From: Gentiana macrophylla
Lineage: Eukaryota; Streptophyta; Magnoliopsida; Gentianales; Gentianaceae
Direction of reading: 5' to 3'
Assembly: GCA_026214975.1 (NCBI GenBank)
Contig: CM047810.1
Location: 96,984,316 to 97,048,315, forward strand
DNA length: 64,000 bases
The position numbers were made by a program, and so were the translations under genes. Shown here in pieces: positions 12,144 to 24,200 of the stretch (positions within the stretch are counted from its first letter, which is position 1; every line of letters begins with the position of its first letter). The notes under the pieces were generated by a model. The model worked only from the letters and a program-made list of their open reading frames with translations, was not told the DNA's origin and made no database searches.

Positions 12144-13605
12144 AGTCAAAATAGAAAAACCTAGCTCATGCAACAAATGAAACATAGGGACTACTAGTCT
12201 TCTAGTCCCCAAGCTAAACGCAAATCCTTGGCTCTTTTGATAGCCTTCGAAATGAAAACTTGTGCGGGTGGCCTCGCAAAACTCGGATCATGAACAATTT
12301 TGTTTCTGCAGTGCCAAATGCCGTAGCATATTTCTCGAAACAAATAAGGCCACTTACTTGCCTTTTCTTAAGTTGTATCCGACCCAATCTTGTGGTGACG
12401 TGGACGAGAAGAATTGGTGTTGTTCTTCCATTGGGACGACAATACGCCAAGTCGAGTAAGCCCAGTCACTGTCTCGTAATGCATGAAATATTGTTTCCAC
12501 ATCACGATCACAAAAGCTGCATTTCGGATTTGCTGCTATGTGTCGGGATGAGAGAAATATGCCCACCATTAAGCTGTTGTGACAACCTGCCAAAGAAGAA
12601 AACTGTACCGAGTAGGTCATTTTAAGCTCCATATCAGAGTCCAATGATCCTGCGGTATATTGTTTAGAAATCCCATCTGCCAGTTATACACACTATTTAC
12701 AGTGTATTTGCCTTTTCCGTAGGGACTCCAAACGATGTCATTATTATGTGCCTCGAAACCTTCTTGAAGACTCTTACTAGCCGCGTGTATACCTTTCCAA
12801 GTCGGCGATGCATCAATCTTTGGCTTCTCAAAGGGGTTTCCATATTTACTGATGAGAATCAAAACCCAAAGAGAGGAGTCGTTTGTAAGAAGTTGCCACA
12901 TCAACTTCCCCAACAGCGCAATATTCACAGTCCTAATATTTTTGAATCCAAGCCCCCCTCAGAATTTGGTCGATGAAGATGGTCTCAGGCTATAGAATGA
13001 AGCTTCCTCATCCCCGCAAAAAAGCTGACGACAAATTTTGTCGATATCGTCGGTAATGGCTTTCGGGAGTTTCGTCGTTTGCATTACGTACTTTGGAAGT
13101 GTTGACAGCGAGCTCTTGATAAGAATAGTCTTGCCAGCTTTAGTTAGCGTATTCATCTTCCAAGTGCAAAGTTTCTTGCGCATTTTTCCAAAATGTAACT
13201 AATCGGTTTCATTTTCTACCGAGACCGAGAAAGAGGGACACCCAGGTAGGTCCCAAATTATTTGTATGAGCTATTTCGAGCTTCCGAGCAAGGATTTTTT
13301 GTTGGTTAGCAGAGATATTTTTGGAAACCATGAAACTCGACTTATCCACACTAATTCGCTGCCCGACATTTTGCGAAAGTCGGCCAACTCCTGATGAGTA
13401 ATTGAGGCTTGAGTCTCTGAGGCTTCTGCAAAGAGAAGGAGATCATCCGCAAAAAATAAATGGGATATGGCTGGACCATTTTTTTTTAATCGAATAGGCT
13501 TCCATTCACCCTACCAATTGATTATTCGATAAGCTGACTAAGCGTTTCCATGCAAAGAACAAATAAATACGGTGCTAGGGGGTCACCTTGATGGTACACA
13601 ATTTT
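12144..13605 (-). pseudogene. LINE-B ORF2 fragment (late reverse transcriptase to zf-RVT)
   Basis: The minus strand begins with HQGDPLAPYLFVLCMETLSQ, the reverse-transcriptase block of plant LINE ORF2, then continues through GGLGFKNIRTVNIALLGKLM and LIWSLK-type blocks into a zf-RVT region with CSFCDRDVETIFHALRDSDWA. Stops and frameshifts occur throughout. The 5' part (ORF1, endonuclease and the catalytic YxDD half of the reverse transcriptase) is missing, as expected for a 5'-truncated LINE. It is distinct from LINE-A, whose 5' end faces it across the gypsy-type element. Confidence 0.8.
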
Positions 13606-13872
13606 TTTTTTTGTAGAACCACAATGTTGTTTTTTTTTCTGCTCTAACGGAGTTCGAACATTACCTCTATATTAAAATATACCTAGTTAAATCACTGTAA
13701 TCGATGTATCTTTTACGTTTTATTTTTGATGTTTTGAGAACCACAATGTTGATGAAGTTTAAAGGTGTATATACCGCATAGATCCAACGGTTATGTTATC
13801 TTAATGATTTATAAATCACACGGTCCAGTTTTATCGTAATAAAGATAGGAATTGGAACTATAGCGTGCATTC
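13606..13872. other. Unassigned AT-rich intergenic stretch
   Basis: This stretch has two T-runs and a short direct repeat (GAACCACAATGTTG at about 13617 and 13739). No gene is seen. It may be the remnant of an element whose ends I cannot define. Confidence 0.4.
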
Positions 13873-14243
13873 TAATATATATATAGGGGGTTCTATCGGC
13901 ACCCCTATTTACCACTGGCAACCCCCTTACTCCCGGCACCACAACAAATTACTTCGGATACCCGGTGATTTTTCACATAAGGAATGTCAGTGGTACTGGT
14001 GCTCCACAAGGAACACCAGTACCACCGACGTCCCTTTGTAAAAGTGTTAAAACTCAGAAAACGTCAGTCCACGATTTCCCACTGGCGTTCCATGTTGAAC
14101 ACCAACGTCATTTCTTGTTGAACATCAACGTCAATGACGTTGGTGCTCAACATTAACGCCGGGCGACACCGATATTTTTCTCATCCGAAAAAATATTCAT
14201 TAAATGAGTGCCGGAAGTAATTTAGAACCCTTATATAGATTAT
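13873..14243. mobile_element. MITE-like inverted-repeat element upstream of NOV
   Basis: The left end TAATATATATATAGGGGGTT...CTA and the right end TAGAACCCTTATATAGATTA are imperfect inverted repeats (about 20 bp). The interior contains two hairpins: GGTACTGGTG/CACCAGTACC near 13992-14022 and AACACCAACGTC/GACGTTGGTGCT near 14098-14145. The family and target duplication could not be settled. It ends about 65 bp before the NOV start codon, so it overlaps the promoter or leader. Confidence 0.5.
14230..14240 (+). promoter_or_regulatory. Candidate TATA box of the NOV-like gene
   Basis: CTTATATAGAT lies about 70 bp before the chosen ATG, inside the right inverted repeat of the MITE-like element. 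It is the nearest TATA-type motif to the start codon. Transcription from it would give a short 5' leader. Evidence is position and motif only. Confidence 0.35.
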
Positions 14244-14307
14244 ACTACTGTTCTTTTGTTTTGGTTTTGTTTTACTTAGACAGGCATACTTGAAAAACAC
14301 TACAGGC

Positions 14308-14982
14308 ATGGGAGGAACGTCGCCACAGCTGCCATCTGGCCATGGCGGCAGTGGAGAGCCGCCGCTTCCGCCGCCGCAGTCGCATTCGCCTCAACCTCCG
14401 CCTCCGCAGTCGCCTCCGCCACCGACTCCGCCTCCGCCTCCGTTTCCGCCTCCATTTCCGCCTCCGGTTGCGCCAGGGCAACTACCACCGCAGTTTCATC
14501 TCTTTCCCTCCAATTCGCCCCCTGGCGCCTTCACCCATAACCTCAATGATCTTTTTCACCTCCAAAACCCAAACGTTTTCTTTCCGAACACACTCCCTTT
14601 TCATACTCCCAGCAATCAACTCCAAATCCCTAGCTTCAACGGCCAAGTCTTTAGTTTTCAGCCCCAGCTAAACCCTACTTTTCATCCACCGCAAAATCCC
14701 AGCTTTCATGGCCAAACCAGTGGCCTCCACTCTCAGGAACATGCTAGCAACCAAAATTTGGGAGTTCCGCAGTCTCGGACAGATGCTAACATCAGTATTG
14801 AGAGAATTAGTGAAGAAGTTGTGAAAATTCACCGTGAATTTATTGCCGGAGGCCATAACGTGTCGGCTTGGAAGGTCTCACAGTCGGTATTATTAGCTTT
14901 AAAGTCGGAGTCTTGGGAGTCGCTTGGGTTTCAAATGCAGGAAATTCCCCCTCTCCATAGTCTTCTCGTGACTGAAAGAAAG
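14308..14982 (+). CDS. NOV: NOV-like exon 1 (proline-rich N-terminus)
   Basis: 225 codons, intact, ending in phase 0 at AAAG|GTAGAA. The start chosen is ATG 14308 ([11 protein letters not shown]). The upstream TTG in the same frame at 14290 is not a likely plant start. Residues about 20-60 are almost pure [10 protein letters not shown] repeats. Residues about 60-150 are rich in Pro, Asn, Gln and Phe. From about residue 160 a conserved helical block appears ([42 protein letters not shown]), the first recognisable NOV homology. The low-complexity part is probably disordered (inference). Confidence 0.85.
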
Positions 14983-15170
14983 GTAGAATACCTTTTTGAT
15001 TTTTTGCTTTATATTCAGCTCCTATGAAAGATAAATTTGATGTTATTCTTTAAAATATCTGCATTTGTGTTTTTATTTTTATAGCTATATAGTCTTTGAT
15101 CTTTACTACTGCAAATGTCCGCTAGTTTTCATTTCATGCACACAGTTTTTTTTTAACCTTAGATTAATGT

Positions 15171-15206
<36 letters not shown>

Positions 15207-18200
15207 TGTGGCATAACTTTGTCCCTTTATTTGACAATTGCCGATGCAATCTAAACATCTTAACAAATTTTCTTCAATAAATAAAAATAAATGTGAATAT
15301 ATATTTTCTTCAGTTAATAAAAATAATTGCAAAATATAATTTCTTCAACTAATAAAAATAAATGCAGAGCAAAATATATTTTCTTCAGCGAATAGGATAA
15401 ATGCAGAATGTAGAATGTACAATTGGACCTAGAATCTCTTTAGGATATTAACTTATATTGATAGTCTATATTTTTTTGTACAACGTATAACCTGTTTTGG
15501 CCATTGTAGATTGAGCTAGCTTATAATATTTGAGACAAGAATCAGCATATCCGTCTTGTTTTGAGCAGAACCGGGATAAATTAGCATTCTGCTTAAAAGA
15601 GAAAGCTGTCAAAGGAGGTTTGAATATTTGAATGCCTTGCCTGTCCGGTCACATTTGGGCTAATCACATATTTCACTAAGAATAAAGGGGCATTCAAGTC
15701 ATCTAGGATTATAGCGAGACCTATTAATTGATGTGTAGCTCATTGAATAATCAAGGCTCTTAGATGATTCGGGTGCAACTTAAGTGCACCAAGCTTTAAG
15801 CCCAATAGGTCACAATCTGTTTGTTTCATAGTTAAAAAAGAAGATGGGAGTCATTGAATTTAAAAGGTGTTATTTATTTATTTATTTCAAAGAAGAAGAT
15901 ATGCCCTTGTGTCTTCTTGTACTATGAAAAACTCTAATATCTGCTAATGATGAGTTTCATACACAAATTTAAAGGATGCACATATTTTTCTCCTATTGTG
16001 TCACCAGGTTCTGTCTTTTGTGAAGCATTTCCTTAATCTCTGTCTTGTCACATTCTCAGATAAACGCATTCATCCAGTGTTTCATCGGTGTCAGAAGCAT
16101 CACTACACTGTATGAGTTGAAATTAGCTATCTGCAAGAACGAGGGAGTTGATCACTTTGAAGAATTGGAATTGGGTCCGTTTTTACGGCACCCGCTTGTT
16201 ATACACTATTTTTCTTTGAGTTCCAATACCAATGAAGTATTAAAAATAACAAGTGAAGACATATTATCTAGCATTCATAAGTTTTTGAATAATCACAAAT
16301 ACAATGAAGCTAAGATTGACGAGCTATTGGGTTCCATTTTGGAGAAGTCTTTGACGAGCAGAGAAAAGCTTAATGTGCGCATTCAAAGTTTGGGGTATGT
16401 AGCACCTTTTTCTCCTAGCAAGAATTGATTGGCAAAAATGTCCCTCGTGTAATGGAGATGTCCTGATAATTAATTCATGTTAACATCTCTATTTGTATAA
16501 TTGCTATATGCTTCATACATATGATACTGGTGAAGCTGTTTGTAGCTTTATTTAGTTAGGACACATCACCTTTTTATCGACTTAGAATCACATGCTCGAT
16601 TTAGTAACCAAAAGAAATTGCATGCTATATTCTAATTGTATCTGCGTTTGGAGTCATTTTGGCTACTTTGGAAGAATATTTTCATCTTCTTTTAATGTTT
16701 CCCAATGGGTTTTAGGGACTGGGTGGATTTTTCTGGGTTCAACTGATTGTGACACATTTAGTTAGTTATTGAATTAATTTAGTTTACAACAAGGTTAGAC
16801 ATAAGTCATGGATGTTGGAGTAGTATCATAATTTTCTTTAGAAAGGCGTTTTCTTGACGACTGATGAGCAATTCAGCAGCAGAGGAAAATCTCATTATCA
16901 AGGTTATTTTTTCATGCAAGTAATTAGTTAATTCTTGTGTGGCCAGTTTCCTTGCGCTTGATGCAAGTTTTTGGGCTAATCTTAGGATACAGATGTCATG
17001 AAGAATAGTATGATAGTCTTATTTGCACTCCCAAGAAAATGGGGTATGTTTGCATTGAGAAGTGGTTTTGGTTTTCATCTTAAAGCTTGCATTTGTCTTT
17101 GTATCTTATTATCTGTAATAACTTTGGTCAATGATTACCCAAAGAGTTTAGTCTGCTTCGTAACCTAATAGCGTTACGGTTATATATAGTGATAGGTGAT
17201 GGGATTAGCTGGGGTCATAATTGTTGGGTAGGGTCTAAGCTAAGCTTATCATCCTACAAAAATGTCTTACAGAGTCTAAAGTTCCTATCCTCAAATTAAA
17301 CCATATCCTGGAAACATAAGGGAAATGAATGACAACTGCCATTTTTGATTTTTTTTTTGGGGGGGAAATCATGCATTTCATTTCTTAACAAGGATGAAGG
17401 ATCTCAAAGTTGAGTTTCCTCCTTTTTGGGATCCAATTGGTTTGTGATTGTAACCTCGATTATAAGCATTATTTACCTTATTGTGGGTGCTTGGCTGGGT
17501 GTCAAACTTGATTTGAACCATGTTTTTTGCGTTTATTTTGTTTGTGATTGTTCTTTTGGAATTTTTGTATTGATATATAAAACATGCAATATACTGCTCA
17601 TAGTAATCCACATTTGAGTTCTTTTATACTGTTAGATAGATGGGTATGGGGTCAAATTGTGATTCCACATTGTGCTGTAATATTCATTGTAAAATTTTCT
17701 CTAATAGATGTTTGACACAGGGACCGTCTTTTGCTTGATCTATCTATATATGTCATTTGGGGTTTGGGGAGTATTGATATACCCTCCACACTTTGTAATT
17801 GTAAGTACTCCCCCCAACCCAAATTATGGGTCTTTTTAGTTTTTTTTGGTCCCATAATATAGGCCTTTCTCCAGAATCAATGCAATATTTACTGCACCCC
17901 CCCCCCCCCTATTCTACTAATATTTAACGGCTTTTGGGTTTTCAATGTATGTATCTTTTAAAACCAATGTGAAGTGGAAGGGCATTTATGCCCTGGTACG
18001 CTAAAAATTGGATCATTCATCAACTTTACAGAACTGTGTACAAAGGTCTAAAACGACCTTTAATTTAGGATGGAGGAGTATAATGTTGCTTCCGTCATGG
18101 ATGAAAACTTCACTAATTAAAGAACTTTTCATTTCTGTAAATGGAGTTTTTCGTGTAAAACATATGAGATGAAAAACCTTTTTGAATGCTTTGGAGGGAA

Positions 18201-21200
18201 TGTATTTAAACTTTTAATGTAGGTCGGTGTTTGATTTGAGCCAAAATGACTGAAGTTGTGAATTCGTAACAAAACAGACCTTAATCTTGTGCTTTGAACT
18301 TTTATTTTTATGATGTCAAAAAATTAAAACAAAACAGAACAAAGTTGGAAACATACTCTTTTTTTCTCAATATAATTATAATTATATTAAACATAATCAT
18401 GTCCAAATTCCAATAAACAGTATAAAACGCGTAGATGTTTGCAGGGCGCTTATGTCTGTGCTTTTACTCAACTTAGAATGTAGTTTAGTTGATGGCCATG
18501 AAAAGTTGGTAGAGGAAGATGTGAAACTGCATAGTTGCGGAGTAGTCTGCAAGTATTTAGATTGACACACATTTGAGTTTTGCATAGTTTTCACTTTTGC
18601 ATACAATAGAGGATGTATCTGGTCTGGGTATTGGTAATTAAGTTTCAATCTCAGGCTGAGTCTCCTCGACAGTCCTTTGGCAATGTTGCTGGCCTTGAGC
18701 AAGTTGATGGCCACCTAATGTTTGGCTTGTTTACCATGTCTTTGAGAAACAGTGTATTTATTTCTTCTTGTTGCTATATTTCTGCTTATTTGTTTTGCTC
18801 TGCAGGAAGCATATTACTTGTATACGGAAAGCATTGCAAGCTGAAAATGTCACACTGAAGAAATATGTTGCTGGCTTGAAACAGAAATTTGGTTTAAAGA
18901 TTAGAAAACGCCCTCTCTTATCCTCACAAAAGAGGGAGCTGGATGACCGCTTCAAAGACTTGTCCCAACGAGTTGAGTCGTTTGCTTCAGCCAGCATGCA
19001 ATTTTATGGGAGCACAAGCGATTTTCATGTAGCTCAGATGAAGATGATCTAGATAACACTGATTCTAAAGACAAGCCAGCATATAAAGCCAAAAGTAACT
19101 CAAAAAAATCTCCCAGCGTTAAACTGCTAGACATAGTGAGCAATTGTCCTAACCCATCAACAGTTGAGGAAATGACTCGACTGACATCGAATCCTGAAAG
19201 TCGTAGCAGCGATAGCAGTACTGAGGATGATAGTAAAGATGAAACTGATCTTGAAGACATCAAGACAGGAAATAATTCCCAAAGTAACTCTAAATCATAT
19301 CAGAACTTAAAACTGCCAGCGAGTTGGTAATTGTCCTTACCACCGGCCACTGAGGAAAGGCTACGCCTGAGCATCAAACCTGAAAAAAACACATGTGGAG
19401 GGAACATCATTGAAATCAGTGATGATGATGGAGATAACACTGATTATGAAGACATTAAGCCTGGAAATAATGCTCAAAGCAGCTCTAAAACATATCAAAA
19501 TGCAAAAATGATGGACCAAGTGAGTAATACTTCTAACCGATCAGCCTCCAAAGAAATGGCACAACTGGGATTGAAACCTGGAAAATGTGACGGTCATGCC
19601 AGTACTGATGCTAATAGGCAAGGCAAAATGAAGAGTGATCTACAAAACAATAAGAGAAAGTTTGACAAAAGAATTGGTAATACTCTTCCTCATAAGATTC
19701 CTAGAAGACACCAGGGCGAAACAAATGTTTATACTGCCGAAAAGTTTAAGGAATCCTTCAATCAAGACACGACTGATCTTGCACTGGTTAGTGAATCAAC
19801 TAGGATGTTCCTGGCAACTTGGAAGGAAATGTGCTGCAACAATGGCGTGAAAGAGGTATTGCTCTTTTGGTTTTTTACATAATATATCCTGCAATGATTG
19901 CCCATGCTGCTTTTCCATTGTTTTGTAAATAAAGGAGAAAAAGAGTGGTGTTTTATTGATATGAAAACTTGATTACAATTGGGGACTCTTAGTCCACTTC
20001 AATACATTAGAACTAGAACCCTTTCACAAGCAAACTCCTAAATCATAGAGCCGCAATTCCCAACCCTAGGATTACTCTAAACCCTAGGACATACGGTTGC
20101 TTTATTAAAAACAAAATTTTACCCTTCCGCCTTGCCTAAACATAATTAAATTTAATAACTTTTTAACACATAATATTCAACACCCCCTCAAGTTGACCAT
20201 GTATATTCAACATGCCCAACTTGCTTACAAAATTATCAAATCCTAACTTCACTGGAGGCTTGGTCTGCTGATCACCCGTCGAGCGAAGGCAAAAAAGAAT
20301 ACAAATCAACCCATTGTCTAGCTTCTCTCTGATGAAATGCCTGTCTATTTCAATGTGTTTGGTCCGGTCGTGTTTGATTGATCATTGGCAATGTTGATAG
20401 CATCTTTATTATCACAAGCTTCGTATGAAGGTTGAACTGAACATGAGTGTCTTCCAGGACCCTCTTGATCTAGAACTCCTCACATACACCTTGAGCCATG
20501 GCCCTGTACTCTGCCTCAGTTGTGCTTCTGGCTACCACTCCTTGTTTTTTACTCCTCCAAGTGACCAGATTGCCCCGAACATAGCTGCAATAGCTTGATA
20601 TTGACCTCCTCTCTTGGAGCCTGCCCAGTCAGCATGAGAATAACTTCTATTGCCCTAGTTGTATTCTTCTTGAACCACAACCCTTCACGTGCAGATCTCT
20701 TCAGATACCTTAGGATTTTCATCTCTCGCTTTCAAGATGATGCTCACAAGGATCACGCATGAACCGGCTTGCCACCCCTACAACAAAGGAGATATATCTG
20801 TCTAGTATGTGCCGATATATCGAACACCCACCAACCCCGATATCTTCCATGGGAGTTGTATCATGCTTACATTCTGTCATGCCAGTTTCCTCCAAGAGGT
20901 TTAGTACATATATCCGCCGAGACACCACCAAACCTTTCTCTGATCTTGCAAATTCCATCCCTAGGAATTATTTCAGACTCTTATGTTCCTTGATTTCAAA
21001 TTCCATAGCCAGTCTACCTACTCTTGATCTGAGCCATCTGTACTTGGTCATCACCAGTCAAAATGATATCATCCGCATATACCACCAGATTTGTCAATTT
21101 TCCACTACTCGACATTTTCACAAACTTTGTGTGATCAGAATGCCCTTGCTTGAACCCCTCATTCTTCAAGAACTTCATGAACCTCTCAAACCGTGCTCTT

Positions 21201-24200
21201 GGACTTTGTTTGAGTCTATGGAGTGACTTCTTCAATTTGCACACTTTCTTACTAGAACCACATGCAAAACCAAGGGGAATATCCAAATTGACCTCCTCCT
21301 TCAGGTTTCCTTGGAGAAACGCATTCTTCACATCTCCAAAGGCCAATCCCTATTTACAGCCACAGACAACAATATCCTTAATGTGTTTAGATCCCCTGGA
21401 TATGGCCTAGTGGTGAAGGCATGGGTGTTTAAAAACAGCCTGAACAGGAGCGGGAGGTCTAAGGTTCGAACCCCACAAGGGGCGAATCGCTCTTTATCTC
21501 CTGTCAATGGGCAGCCTGTGTTCTAAGCTACTAGGTACCCAGATTTACATCTCCATACACCTGTGGGATCGGGAGTATGGGGACCCTCGGGGTAGGGTTT
21601 ACCCCTTAATGTGTTTAGGTTTGCCACAGGGGAGAAAGATTCTGAGTAATCAAGCCCATATGTCTGGGTATAACCCTTAGCCACTAACCTGGCCTTATAT
21701 CTTTGCAAGGTTCCATTTGAGTTATATTTCACAGTGAACACCAAAACCCAATTGGTGTTTTCCCTTCTGGCAGGCTAACAATATCCCAAGTGTCTTTTTT
21801 CTCAAGAGTTTTCATCTCTTCATAGACAACTGCCCTCCACTCAGGTTTAGTTAGAGCTTTTTGGATATTTTTTGGAATTTTTATATTGGTGTAGAGATTC
21901 ATGGCTTTTTTATTCTATATTTCTGTGTTAGTACATTATTGTAATAATAAGGATAAGACTGTCATTCTCTTTTATTTTAATTACCGGGTTGTGAGTGGCG
22001 GCTGCTCTAAGAGTTTGAATGTAGTAGAAGTCTATTTATAGAAGGTAGTATTTACAAGAAGTTGTAATAGGGAGGAGTCCTCCTTCCCTCAGTATAAATA
22101 AAGGAGTCTGTAACCTCTATCAATCAATCAATAATAAAATATTTTCTTCCTGATTTCCATATTTCATTTTTCCACATGGTATCAAAGCGTGTCATATGAT
22201 CAACGCATATCCATGTATCTACGCGCAGCCATGACTGGAAGCACAACATAGGCTGCATCATCCAATACTACCACTGGATCATCCATACCACGAGATGATC
22301 AATCCACTGGAAATGACTCCAGCAATTCATCTTCCTCCATTCTGCTTACAACATAGAGGCTCAATGGAAAAAATTACCTAGAATGGTCACAAACCATGAC
22401 ATTGGCCATTGATGGTAGAGGAAAATTAGGATACTTGACTGGAGAATGCGTCAAACCGGCCGCAGGAGATCCCAAATCCGCAACATGGAGATCTGAGGAC
22501 TCTATGGTGAGAGCATGGTTGATCAACTCCATGGAGCACTTTGTAGCAAAGCCTCACATGTTCCTGCCAACAGCCAAAGACATATGGAAGATGGTTAAAG
22601 ATATGTATTCTGATCTAGAGAATACATCCCAAATCTGTGAACTTAAGACTAAAATCTGGGCTTGCAAGCAAGACAACAGAGAAGTCACCTCTATTACACT
22701 GAATTGCATGGATTATGGCAGGAATTGGATCTGTCCTATGACAATTCCTGGGAATGTACTGGAGATGGAGTAAAGGCCAAGAAAAGAGAAGAAAATGAGA
22801 GGGTTTATGCCTTCTTGGCAGGTTTAGATCTAGAACTGGATGAGGTTAGGGGAAGGATGCTAGGAAAATCTCCCCTGTCTTCACTAAGTGAGGTTTTTGC
22901 TAAGGTTAGGAATGAAGAATCCAGAAGGAGAGTGATGCACAGGGGGCCTTCATCTGGAAATTCAGTTGGGGCAGAAAGCTCTGCTTTGGTGGCTAATAAA
23001 AATGATCAGAAAGGAAGGAAACCAAAGACATGGTGCGACCATTGCAAGAAATCAGGTCACACCAAGGATAATTGTTGGGTGATACGGTAAACCTGCAAAC
23101 TGGAAGCCTAGGGGTGGTGGAACAGGAAGCTCAGAGGCAAGGCAGGCTAATCAAGTATCAGGGTACTGGCTCTACTACACAACAACTATTCTCTCAAGAA
23201 CATCTGGATCAGTTGACCAAACTGATTCAAGCCCAAACCATCCAAAACAAAGGTGACTCTTTCTGTTCCTTAGTAGAAAAAGGTACGTGTTCTTCCTTAT
23301 CATTTCTTGGTGTCAACCAGTCCTCCTTTTGGGTCATTGACTCAGGAGCAACAGACCATATGACAAGCTATTCACATCATTTTTCAACTTATAAATCATG
23401 TGCTGGAAATCAGAAGGTTAAGATAGCAGATGGATCTTTGTCTACTATAGCAAGAAAAGGATCCATCACTATCTCTCCTATCTTAAGTCTCCATAATGTC
23501 CTACATGTACCATCTCTGTCCTGTAATCTTATGTCTGTCAGTAAACTCACTTCAGATGCTAACTCGAATGTTGTGTTTTCTGTCAATGTATGTAAAATTC
23601 AGGATACTCGCAAGGGGATGGAGATTGGCAGTGCTAGGATGATGGGATGCCTATATCTCTTTGAGGAAGAAGAAGAATCTTGGAATGAGAAGAATTCTGG
23701 AAATGCTCGTTTTCAGTCTACTTTTATTGATAGGAATAATATCATGTTGTGGCATTATAGACTTGGCCACCCTAGTTTTTTCTATTTAAAGAAACCGTTT
23801 CCAGATTTTTTCATCAATAAAGATCCATCTTTGTTTAAGTGTGAAATATGTGAGTTATCTAAACACACTAGATCATCTTTCCCACCTCAACCTTACAAGC
23901 CAACAAAGCCATTCACTGTGAATCATAGTGACATTTGGGGGCCTGCAAGGAAGAGTACACCACATAGGAAAAGATGTTTCACTACTTTCATTGATAACCA
24001 CACTAGGGTCTCTTGGGTTTCTATTAAAACACAAAGCTGAAGCTAAACAAGTTTTCACAGAATTTTATGAAATGATTGACATAATTTCACTCTAAAATAG
24101 AAGTTTTCAGAATTGATAATGGCACAACATATTTCAATTCTATCCTTGGGTCTTTCTTCATCAAACATGGCATTGTCCACCAAAGCTCCTGTGCTGACAC

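Noticed and set aside
14272..14488. Arginine-rich and alanine/glutamate-rich antisense frames opposite NOV exon 1
   Set aside because: They are shadows of the CCG/CCT proline codon repeats of exon 1.
15065..15280. Phe-rich open frame after exon 1
   Set aside because: It is translation of the intron 1 poly-T tract.
17378..17855. Short open frames on both strands of intron 2
   Set aside because: No homology, no codon bias and no conserved start; they are most likely chance frames in an intron.
21463..21473. Possible tRNA gene, from GGTTCGAACCC
   Set aside because: The box A/B pair belongs to a SINE with 15-bp duplications; no cloverleaf or acceptor stem can be completed.
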